Origin: Phenylobacterium sp.
GTDB taxonomy: Bacteria; Pseudomonadota; Alphaproteobacteria; Caulobacterales; Caulobacteraceae
DNA: 64,000 nt
Direction: 5' to 3'
NCBI RefSeq assembly: GCF_030679875.1
Contig: NZ_JAUXSP010000018.1
Location: forward strand, 121,199 to 185,198
A program made the translations under genes and the position numbers. Each line of letters starts with the position of its first letter. Positions within the stretch are counted from its first letter, which is position 1. Below are positions 52,980 to 64,000 of this stretch, in pieces. Below the pieces are notes generated by a model. The model was not told the origin of the DNA. It saw nothing but the letters and a program-made list of their open reading frames with translations, and did not search any database.

Positions 52980-53480
52980 GGGCCCAACGACGTCTGGGCC
53001 ATGGACTTCCTGCCCGACCAGCTCTTCGACGGGCGCAAGATACGCATCCTGGCGATCATCGACACTTTCAGCCGGTTCTCGCCGGCGCTGGATCCCCGCT
53101 TCGCCTACAAGGCCTGCGACGTCGTCCGGACGCTCGAACTGGCCGGCAAAGCGGTGGGCTATCCACGGGTCATCCGCGTCGATAATGGCCCCGAATTTGT
53201 CTCCCGCGACCTCGATCTCTGGGCCTACCAGCGGGGCGTCATCCTGGACTTCAGCCGCCCTGGAAAGCCGACGGACAACGCCTTTGCGGAGTCCTTCAAC
53301 GGCAAGGTCCGGCCCGAATGCTTGAACACCGCCTGGTTCATGTCCCTCGACGACGCCCGATCAAAATGCGAGGCTTGGCGTAGGGACTACAACGAACATC
53401 GTCCCCACAGCGCGATCGGCGACAAGTGCCCGATCGAGCTCATGAATGGCGTCGGGACACATGGCCCACCCGACGCCTGA
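52980..53480 (+). pseudogene. IS3-family transposase, N-terminally truncated
   Basis: '[20 protein letters not shown]', '[20 protein letters not shown]' and '[17 protein letters not shown]' carry all three DDE positions, so the catalytic core is complete. The C-terminus 'RPHSAIGDKCPIELMNG' is intact, unlike copy A. The N-terminal half is gone; the open frame upstream is unrelated. Confidence 0.85.
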
Positions 53481-53533
53481 CCGGCGAGAAATCCCGGCCC
53501 GACCTGGTCCAAGGGTGGGGGCAAGGTCACTCA
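52980..53533 (+). mobile_element. IS3-family fragment (copy B)
   Basis: The 3' part of an IS3 element ends at GGTCCAAGGGTGGGGGCAAGGTCA, its right terminal repeat. It is about 96% identical by eye to copy A (28,709-29,221) but lies in the opposite orientation, 24 kb away. The 5' half of the element is missing, and bases 52,797-52,980 are not assigned. Confidence 0.82.
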
Positions 53534-54000
53534 TTGCCCCCCCCACGTGCGTCGACAAGCGCTTCGTCCGAGACCAGGTGGCCGGCGATCAACATGCTGC
53601 AATTGATGCGGTCCATCAGGTAGGCGCCGCTGCTGCCGGCCCACCATCGATCAAGAAAGCTCCGATGCCGGTGGCCTACGACCAGGAGGTCTGCGGCGAC
53701 TTGCTCTACGAAGGCGGCAATCTCAGCAGCGGGCTCGCCGCTCCGCAACTCGGCGACCGGCTCGAGGCCAAGTTGCCGCAGCCCCGTGACGCCCTCTTCC
53801 AGCACCGCTCGGTACGCTTCCTGCTCGTGAGCGATGACTCCGGCGTACGCACCTTCGGCCAGCCGTCTTCCAGGCGTCTCTGCGGCGACCGACAAGAGAA
53901 AGACCCGGGCCCGAAGCCTCATGGCCAGCATCGCGCCCTCGCGCAGCGCGGCACGTCCCTCCACACTGCCATCGTAGGCAAGAACGATTCGACGATACAT
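53527..54000 (-). CDS. UspA-family universal stress protein
   Basis: A 157-residue single-domain Usp. The ATG at 54000 ('MYRRIVLAYDGSVEGRAALR') is preferred over the longer track start. 'LLVVGHRHRSFLDRWWAGSS' is the ATP-binding G-2x-G-9x-G-S-like region, though less glycine-rich than the consensus. The TGA stop coincides with the TGACC end of the adjacent IS3 fragment, so the last few residues ('DARGGGNE') may have been changed by the insertion. It is divergent from the MarR/EmrAB operon. Confidence 0.9.
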   Translation of the reverse strand: MYRRIVLAYDGSVEGRAALREGAMLAMRLRARVFLLSVAAETPGRRLAEGAYAGVIAHEQEAYRAVLEEGVTGLRQLGLEPVAELRSGEPAAEIAAFVEQVAADLLVVGHRHRSFLDRWWAGSSGAYLMDRINCSMLIAGHLVSDEALVDARGGGNE

Positions 54001-54180
54001 ATGAACCCCCGCTTCAGACCCAAGGGTAGCCCTAGTATTTCCCGAAGGGCGCCCAATCGCACCCAACGCACCTTCGTAGGTTAATGGTTAGGGGGCTATC
54101 ATCCAACAAGCGCCGCGAGGTTTGCGCCGGGGCGTTTTGATGCTAATTATTAGCTCCCTATCGACACGGATTTGTACTCG

Positions 54181-54609
54181 ATGACCGCCAGACACGCCTT
54201 TGGACAGGCAGCGAACCTGATGAGCCGTCGTTGGCGGGCGCGCCTAGACGAGCGGCTTAAGGACACGGGCCTCTCGCAGGCGCGGTGGCTGGCGTTGTTT
54301 GAGCTATCAAGTTCGGACGGAGGGCTGACACAGCGGGATTTAGCGGATCGGCTCGGAATCGAGGCGCCGACGATCGTGCGCCAGTTGGATGACCTTGAAA
54401 GGCGCGGCCTGATTGCGCGGCGGGAGGCGCCGAATGATCGGCGAGCCAAACGCGTCACCCTCACCGCCGCGGCAGAGCCGGTCCTCGACCACATCACGAG
54501 CATTGCGGCCACGCTTCGCGACGAGTTGCTGGCGGATATTTCTGACGCCGATCTCGTCACCTGTCTGTCCGTTTTGGGACGAGTCAACCAGCGTTTGGAA
54601 CAAAGATGA
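54181..54609 (+). CDS. MarR-family regulator of the EmrAB operon
   Basis: A 142-residue MarR-type winged-helix repressor starting at the ATG at 54181 (a TTG three codons upstream is an alternative). 'LTQRDLADRLGIEAPTIVRQ' is the recognition helix-turn-helix and 'RREAPNDRRAKRVTLTAAA' the beta-wing. The gene overlaps emrA by 4 bases (ATGA), so it most likely senses the drug or toxic acid exported by the pump and represses its own operon. The conserved wing Asp-Arg pair is present. Confidence 0.92.
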   Translation: MTARHAFGQAANLMSRRWRARLDERLKDTGLSQARWLALFELSSSDGGLTQRDLADRLGIEAPTIVRQLDDLERRGLIARREAPNDRRAKRVTLTAAAEPVLDHITSIAATLRDELLADISDADLVTCLSVLGRVNQRLEQR

Positions 54610-55736
54610 GCGCGGCGGATGACAACCCCGTCGCGAGCGTGAAAAGCATTCGCATCGGGCGAAAACCCTCGCGGCGCCTGCTTCTCGTCGCCGCCGTGAT
54701 CGTGGCCCTCATTGCGGCCGGCGCGGTTTGGCTGCACGGGAGGGCCGGCCGGGTGTCGACCAATGACGCCCGCATTGCCGCAGATGTCATTGCGGTTTCC
54801 AGCGAGGCGGCCGGCAGGATTGTTCAGCTCGATGTCAAAGCCGGGGACCAAGTCGAGAGGGGTCAGATTCTGGTCCGCATAGAACCCCGCGACGCTCAAT
54901 ATAGCTTGGCGGAGATCAACGCCAACATCGCCAACCTGCGCGCGCAGCGCGCGCAGTTGTTGGCCCAGCAAAGCTTGGTGCGCAACACCGTCGGCAATCA
55001 AGCTGGGGTATCCTCCGCGACCATCGACAGCGCCCAGGCCGACTATCTGACCAAGCAGGCTGAGCTGGCCGTGGCACGGTCGGCCTTTCAGCGCACCGAA
55101 ACCCTCTATGGGAAAGGGCTGGTCGCCAAGAGCCGGTTCGAGGAGGACCAGGCGCGGCTTCGGGCCGCCGAGCAAACTGCCGTCCGCGCCCGCGCCGCGA
55201 TCTCCGGCGCGAAGGCGAGCGCCGAGGTCACCCAGACGGGCCTCCAGCAGGTGCAGGTGATCGCCGAGCAGATTGCGAGCGTCGACGCCCAGATCGACGC
55301 GCTGGCTGCGCGGCGTGAACAGCAGCGGCTCGATCTCGGACGGCGACAGATCGTGGCGGCCTTCGATGGGGTCATCGATCAGACCGTTGTCGATCCGGGC
55401 GAGTACGTCTCGCCGGGCTCGCGCATCCTGCTCTATCACGACCCGCATACCGTCTGGGTCGATGTGAACGTCAAGGAGACGGAGTTCCGTAAACTGAAGG
55501 TTGGCGCGTCGGCCAAGGTGAAGGTGGACGCCTATCCCGGCCGCACGTTTGAGGCCAAGGTTCAGCGCCTGGGGGGCGCCGCTACGAGCCAGTTCGCGCT
55601 ACTGCCCAACCCCAATCCGAGCGGCAACTTCACCAAGGTCACCCAACGGCTGCCCGTGAGGCTGGCGATCACCCAACAGCAGAATCTCCTCCGGCCGGGG
55701 ATGATGGCCGAGGTCACGATCGATGTCACAGACTGA
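54606..55736 (+). CDS. emrA: EmrA-type membrane fusion protein
   Basis: A 376-residue HlyD-family periplasmic adaptor. A single N-terminal membrane helix ('LLLVAAVIVALIAAGAVWL') precedes a lipoyl/hairpin domain with a long coiled coil (about residues 90-220). The C-terminal barrel region has 'VDPGEYVSPGSRILLY'. It links the inner-membrane MFS pump to an outer-membrane channel. It is coupled to the MarR gene upstream and overlaps emrB by 14 bases. No TolC-like gene is adjacent. Confidence 0.94.
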   Translation: MSAADDNPVASVKSIRIGRKPSRRLLLVAAVIVALIAAGAVWLHGRAGRVSTNDARIAADVIAVSSEAAGRIVQLDVKAGDQVERGQILVRIEPRDAQYSLAEINANIANLRAQRAQLLAQQSLVRNTVGNQAGVSSATIDSAQADYLTKQAELAVARSAFQRTETLYGKGLVAKSRFEEDQARLRAAEQTAVRARAAISGAKASAEVTQTGLQQVQVIAEQIASVDAQIDALAARREQQRLDLGRRQIVAAFDGVIDQTVVDPGEYVSPGSRILLYHDPHTVWVDVNVKETEFRKLKVGASAKVKVDAYPGRTFEAKVQRLGGAATSQFALLPNPNPSGNFTKVTQRLPVRLAITQQQNLLRPGMMAEVTIDVTD

Positions 55737-57381
55737 GGCCCTGTTCGCGCGCTATGGGTCGATGTACCGCTGGCTCGCGACGGCGGCGGCCATGGTCTCG
55801 GCGATCGCGGTGGTGCTTTCATCCACCATCGTCAACGTGGCTGTTCCGGCAATCATGGGCCAGTTCGGCATCGATCAGACCCGGGTGCAGTGGCTCGCCA
55901 CCGGCTTTCTCGCCGCAATGACGGTCACCATGCTGCTCTCTGCCTGGTGCGAACGCACCTTCGGTCAGCGGCAAACCATGACGGTGGCCCTGGGCGTGTT
56001 CCTGTTCGGATCGGTCCTCGGCGGGCTGGCGCCGGATGATACGGTGCTCATAGTCTCCCGGGTGATCCAGGGCGCTGCAGCGGGCGTCATCCAGCCGCTG
56101 GCGATGGTCGTGATGTTCCAGGTGTTTCCCCCCGACAAGCGCGGCGCGGCCATGGGAATCTTCGGGATTGGCGTGGTGCTCGCCCCGGCGCTGGGTCCGT
56201 GGGTCGGGGGACTGCTGATGGATAGCTTCGACTGGCGGTTCCTTTTCTATTTGGGGATTCCATTCGGCCTGGGTGGCATCACGCTGGCGCACCTCTTCCT
56301 GCCCGATCGCGATCCTGCGGTCGCGAAGGCCCGACTGGACTGGCCGGCTCTGGTGTGGCTCAGCGTGGCCCTGCTCGCGCTGCTGCAAACCATGTCCAGC
56401 GGCCAGCGCTTGGGCTGGGCCTCCACGCCCGTCCTCGCAGGGCTTGCAATCACGATGACCTGCGCGGCGGCCTTCCTCGTCCGCGAACGTCGGATTCCGC
56501 ATCCGCTGCTCGACCTGCGGGTGTTCGCCAGTCCCCCCTTCGCTGCGGCCGCGGCGGTCAGCTTTGTGCTGGGGGCCGGCCTGTACGGCACGACCTATCT
56601 GCTCCCGGTCTTCGTCCAGCAGATTCAAAACTTCACCCCAACCCAAGCGGGTCTGCTGCTGATGCCGGCCGGCTTCGTCCTGGTCATCGTCTTTCCCGCC
56701 GCAGGCATGATGAGCGACCGGCTGTCGCCAGGATTGCTGATCGGGGCGGGCATGGCTATCTTTGCCTATTCCTCGTGGCTTACGGCCCACGTGAGCGCTG
56801 ACACCGCCTTCTGGACGCTCGCCTGGTGGACGGTGATTGGCCGCATTGGGATGGGCTTTGTGTTCCCCTCGCTGAGTTCTGCAGCTCTCAAGGTGCTGCC
56901 GCTGGAACTGTTATCCCAGGGCTCTGGCTCGATGAACTTCACCCGGCAACTGGGCGGAGCGCTCGGCACGGGTATTCTGGGCGTGATTATTGAGCGGCGA
57001 ACCGCGTTCCACGGCGACGCCCTCGCCGCGACCCAGACGTCGGATAATTCAGCTACAAGCGGCTATCTCATGGAAGCCGCGCGAACCGTCCACGCGTTGG
57101 GACTCGGGCCTCTGGAGCAACTCCCGGCCGCCGGCTGGTTGCTGGGGCAAGGGGTTTACTACCAGGCGGCCGCCGCCGCCTATCGAGATGGATTCCTGAT
57201 CACGGCCATGGTCTTCGCCGTGGCCCTCGCGCCAACTTTCGTGCTCCATCGCGCCTTGGGGCGCGTTGCTGCGCGGCTAGGTCCAGGCCCCCAATCGGCT
57301 GAGAAGGCTGAAGACGAGGCGGATGCCGGGCCAGCAGCAGACCCTGTAATTGAAGCCAAGGCTCGCGCGGTGAGAATATGA
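55723..57381 (+). CDS. emrB: EmrB/QacA-family MFS drug exporter (DHA2)
   Basis: A 552-residue proton-driven transporter with 14 membrane helices. 'NVAVPAIMGQFGIDQTRVQW' is the typical DHA2 start. 'GAAAGVIQPLAMVVMFQVFP' and 'GIGVVLAPALGPWVGGLL' (motif C, antiporter) are clear. It exports hydrophobic drugs or acids through EmrA. The C-terminal ~40 residues are a polar tail. The gene overlaps the TetR gene by 4 bases, so pump and second regulator are co-translated. Confidence 0.95.
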   Translation: MSQTEALFARYGSMYRWLATAAAMVSAIAVVLSSTIVNVAVPAIMGQFGIDQTRVQWLATGFLAAMTVTMLLSAWCERTFGQRQTMTVALGVFLFGSVLGGLAPDDTVLIVSRVIQGAAAGVIQPLAMVVMFQVFPPDKRGAAMGIFGIGVVLAPALGPWVGGLLMDSFDWRFLFYLGIPFGLGGITLAHLFLPDRDPAVAKARLDWPALVWLSVALLALLQTMSSGQRLGWASTPVLAGLAITMTCAAAFLVRERRIPHPLLDLRVFASPPFAAAAAVSFVLGAGLYGTTYLLPVFVQQIQNFTPTQAGLLLMPAGFVLVIVFPAAGMMSDRLSPGLLIGAGMAIFAYSSWLTAHVSADTAFWTLAWWTVIGRIGMGFVFPSLSSAALKVLPLELLSQGSGSMNFTRQLGGALGTGILGVIIERRTAFHGDALAATQTSDNSATSGYLMEAARTVHALGLGPLEQLPAAGWLLGQGVYYQAAAAAYRDGFLITAMVFAVALAPTFVLHRALGRVAARLGPGPQSAEKAEDEADAGPAADPVIEAKARAVRI

Positions 57382-57983
57382 ACAGGCGCGCAAACTCGAC
57401 CTGCAAAGCCAAGCGGGAGGCGATCCTCTTGGCTACGGCGGACCTGATGAGTCGGCTTGGCCCAGATGTGTCGGTCACCTCGATCGCCCGCTCAGCGGCC
57501 GTCTCAAAGCAGACGGTCTACAATCATTTCGGCAGCAGAGCCGGCCTGATGGACGCTTTGGTCGCCAGTGGCCTCAGTGTTTTGTACGATCCGATGCTCG
57601 ATCTGGACAGCAACGGAGATCCTGAGGACGAGCTGGGATCCTACGCCCTTGCCTTGCTGCGCGAGCTCTCACAGCCCGCCTATCGGAAAATGCTTCGCGC
57701 GATCTTCTTTGCCATCCAGCACGATGCGGCAGCGGCCCAGCTGATCTATGACGCGACTGCGGTGCGTATGCGGGAACGCATCGCAACCTATCTCCGCGCG
57801 CAATGTGCGCGGGGGCGTCTCACTGTCGATGAACCCGACATCGCAGCTCAACTCTTCCACACTGCTGTCGTATCGAACGCGCAACTCATGATTCTGGCGG
57901 GGATCCACGATGAAAAGCCCATAGAGTCCCATGCTAGAGCTTGCTCGAGACTCTTCCTAAAGGCTTACGCAACTGATAGGTAA
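57378..57983 (+). CDS. TetR-family regulator at the end of the EmrAB operon
   Basis: A 201-residue regulator. The N-terminal HTH is 'VSVTSIARSAAVSKQTVYNH', followed by 'FGSRAGLMDALVASGL'. The C-terminal ligand domain resembles TetR_C members with 'AAQLFHTAVVSNAQLMILAG'. It overlaps emrB (ATGA), so this operon carries two different regulators, MarR at the front and TetR at the back. It may sense a second ligand or control other genes. Confidence 0.93.
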   Translation: MNRRANSTCKAKREAILLATADLMSRLGPDVSVTSIARSAAVSKQTVYNHFGSRAGLMDALVASGLSVLYDPMLDLDSNGDPEDELGSYALALLRELSQPAYRKMLRAIFFAIQHDAAAAQLIYDATAVRMRERIATYLRAQCARGRLTVDEPDIAAQLFHTAVVSNAQLMILAGIHDEKPIESHARACSRLFLKAYATDR

Positions 57984-58202
57984 TGTGCCTGCCGAGGCTA
58001 TGACATGAATCCTGCGCCGCAAGGCGGTCCGCCTAAGCTGTGTGGCGGCTTGCGGCTCGCCTCGCTCAGCCTTTCCACCACCCGCGGCCGGCGCCGGGGC
58101 TGATCCCTCGTTCAGCCCGTGGTGTGCAATATGCCGCCGAGGGCGCTGTCGCCAATTGCCACGCGCGAGCTAACTTGTTCGAATCTCCGCTGGTTTTAAG
58201 GA

Positions 58203-59154
<952 letters not shown>

Positions 59155-60435
59155 TCAGTTGCGCGCCGGAATGACGACCGGCATGGACGAGTACCCCCGG
59201 ATCAAGACCGAAGCCACACGGCGGGGCTCTTCCAGGACACGGATTTCAGGAAAGCGCGGGAGGATCTCTTCCCACAGAATCCGCAGCTGGAGCTCGGCTA
59301 GGCGATTACCCACGCAGCGGTGAATCCCGAACCCGAACGACAGGTGGTTGCGCGGCCGCTCTCGGTCGATGATGTAAGCTTCAGGGTTCTCGATCGCCTC
59401 CTCGTCCCGGTTGCCTGAGGCGTACCAGATCAGCACCTTGTCGCCCTTCTTGATGAGCTTGCCGCCAAGCTCGAAATCTTGGGTGGCGGTGCGCCGCATG
59501 TTGGAGAGCGGGGTCTGCCAGCGAATGGTCTCCGAAACCATGGAGGGGATCAGGTCTGGCTTCGCCTGCAGTTTACGTAGCTGCTCGGGGTTCTCGTTCA
59601 TCGCTAAGATCGAGCCGGTCATCGTATTTCGGGTGGTGTCATTGCCGCCGATGATCAGTAGGAGCAGATTCCCGAGGTACTCCATGCGGTCCATGTTCCG
59701 CGTGGCCTCGCCATGGGCCAGCATGGAGATCAGATCGCCCTTGGGCGGGGCGTTGACCCGCTCGTTCCAGAGTCGCGTGAAATAGTCCACGCAGGCGAAC
59801 AGCTCCATCCTGCGCTCGGTCTCGTAGTCATCCGTGAGGAACAGGCCGGATTGGGGGCCCGCGGTGGCGATGTCGGACCAGCGGGTTAGTTTGCGCCGTT
59901 CATCCCAGGGGAAGTCGAACAGGGTGGCCAGCATTTGGGTGGTGAGTTCGATGGAGACCCGATCGACCCAGTCGAAGGGCTCGCCGATCGGTAGTTCGTC
60001 CAGGGTCTTGGTGATGCGGCTGCGGATCAACGGCTCCATCAGGTGGAGGTTGGCCGGCGAGACAATCGGGCTGACGGTCTTGCGCTGGACGTCGTGCTTG
60101 GGCGGGTCCATCGCGATGAACATCGGAAGGGTGAAGTCTTCTTTTTGGTCGAAGATCGTGATCGATGGCTCCGACGAGAACACCTCGTGATTGATATCGA
60201 CGGCCATGATGTCGGCATACTTTGTGATGGACCAGAAGGCGCCGTCCGGGTGGTGATGCGCCGGGTGCAGATGAACTGGGTCCTCCTTGCGCAACCGCTC
60301 CAAGTATGGCCACACCGTGTCGGTGCGCCAGAGCTCTGTGTCGGCGAGGTTGATGTCCTCCAACGGCATTGCGTAGGCCTTTGCGCGGGCCTCGGCCCTC
60401 AGATCGATCGCGCCGTCGCTCATTGCATTTTCCAT
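59155..60435 (-). CDS. Cytochrome P450, CYP153-like
   Basis: A 426-residue soluble bacterial P450. The I-helix 'LLLLIIGGNDTTRNTMTGS' carries the oxygen-activating Asp-Thr-Thr, the K-helix ExxR is in 'SETIRWQTPLSNMRR', and the haem Cys is in 'FGFGIHRCVGNRLAELQ'. The start 'PLEDINLADTELWRTDTVWP' and 'YLERLRKEDPVHL' resemble CYP153, a family that hydroxylates alkanes and fatty chains at the terminus, and related terpene hydroxylases. It needs a ferredoxin, but the adjacent one is broken. It lies 36 bases after the BVMO-type gene in the same direction. Confidence 0.93.
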   Translation of the reverse strand: MENAMSDGAIDLRAEARAKAYAMPLEDINLADTELWRTDTVWPYLERLRKEDPVHLHPAHHHPDGAFWSITKYADIMAVDINHEVFSSEPSITIFDQKEDFTLPMFIAMDPPKHDVQRKTVSPIVSPANLHLMEPLIRSRITKTLDELPIGEPFDWVDRVSIELTTQMLATLFDFPWDERRKLTRWSDIATAGPQSGLFLTDDYETERRMELFACVDYFTRLWNERVNAPPKGDLISMLAHGEATRNMDRMEYLGNLLLLIIGGNDTTRNTMTGSILAMNENPEQLRKLQAKPDLIPSMVSETIRWQTPLSNMRRTATQDFELGGKLIKKGDKVLIWYASGNRDEEAIENPEAYIIDRERPRNHLSFGFGIHRCVGNRLAELQLRILWEEILPRFPEIRVLEEPRRVASVLIRGYSSMPVVIPARN

Positions 60436-60471
60436 CTCTTGCTTATCCCGTCAATTAAGATGACGGGCGCC

Positions 60472-63724
<3,253 letters not shown>

Positions 63725-63735
63725 GGGCCTGCTTC

Positions 63736-64000
63736 CTAAACGGCGATCCAGCCCTGAACGCGGGCGGCCTCGTTACGGACGAGTTCCGGCCCTCCGAGCA
63801 GTTGGCGATCCAGACCGATGCGCTTGAACCAGTAGTGCAGCCCGGCGAGGTCGGTGAAACCCATGCCGCCGTGCACTTCGGTGGAGGTCCGCGCGACGAA
63901 CCGGCCGACCTCGGAGAGGTGTGATTTTGCGTGGCAGGCCATCAGGGTCGATTCGTCAGGTGCATGGTCAAAGGCGTGCGCCGCATACCAGACCAGCGAG
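63736..64000 (-). CDS. Acyl-CoA dehydrogenase, 5' part beyond window
   Basis: The last 88 codons of an acyl-CoA dehydrogenase are visible. 'TEVHGGMGFTDLAGLHYWFK' is the C-terminal motif near the FAD and catalytic base, and the gene ends 'NEAARVQGWIAV'. It opens the leftward group of CoA ligase, monooxygenase and P450, implying beta-oxidation of an activated acid. The start lies to the right of base 64,000. Confidence 0.9.
   Translation of the reverse strand, partial: SLVWYAAHAFDHAPDESTLMACHAKSHLSEVGRFVARTSTEVHGGMGFTDLAGLHYWFKRIGLDRQLLGGPELVRNEAARVQGWIAV

Noticed and set aside
52797-52980. Helical minus-strand frame ('AELEALTRARATQQQIDAAL')
   Set aside because: Protein-like in composition but with no start, no stop context and no recognised family. 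It may be a fragment of a lost gene, so it was not annotated.

Overview
The window looks like chromosome of a high-GC alphaproteobacterium of the Caulobacterales, most likely Phenylobacterium or a close relative (inference). The signs are Caulobacter-type TonB-dependent receptors, a Der GTPase with a basic tail, and a Caulobacter-like ceramide locus. No rRNA, tRNA or CRISPR array was seen.

Bases 1-25,615 are compact and look like ordinary core genome. First come an SDR fragment and a leftward block: a DUF6249-like protein, an ECF sigma factor with its membrane partner, panB, a YfgM-like TPR protein, a BamB-like lipoprotein and der. Next is a peptide/amide-use module: a secreted M20 hydrolase, an Lrp/AsnC regulator and a TonB receptor. 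Bases 12.8-20.2 kb hold the most interesting intact locus. It has a TVP38 membrane protein, a mercuric-reductase-like flavoenzyme, a SelD-N-terminal-type FAD oxidoreductase, DUF1499, a radical SAM enzyme, two transferases of the 'rSAM/selenodomain-associated' (arsenosugar) families and an MTA/5'-deoxyadenosine-type phosphorylase. The gene families predict an unusual adenosyl-derived sugar product. After this comes a haem-copper oxidase operon with a fused subunit I/III.

At 25,642-25,659 an 18-bp sequence matches the last codons of a guaA gene, a known genomic-island integration site. From there on the character changes. There are IS3 and IS630 remnants, many broken genes and genes in mixed orientations. 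A ceramide (sphingolipid) locus at 32.7-40.35 kb resembles that of Caulobacter: aasR, cerR, acpR, spt, cpgC/B/A-like genes, a HIT protein and an LptF/G-type permease. Its first gene (aasR) has lost two segments, its lipid kinase is frameshifted at a nine-G tract, and its last gene (LptG-like) stops after 49 codons. Further right are a short acyl-CoA catabolic cluster, decayed selO and bioA genes split by IS630 elements, an ADH/ALDH/esterase group, an EmrAB efflux operon, and a leftward oxidative cluster (acyl-CoA dehydrogenase, acyl-CoA ligase, Baeyer-Villiger-type monooxygenase, CYP153-like P450) whose ferredoxin is broken.

Overall, the left 40% is core genome and the right 60% is a decaying mosaic, plausibly a genomic island. 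Two nearly identical IS3 fragments in inverted orientation flank about 24 kb of it. Long antisense ORFs opposite the real genes were treated as GC-bias shadows.
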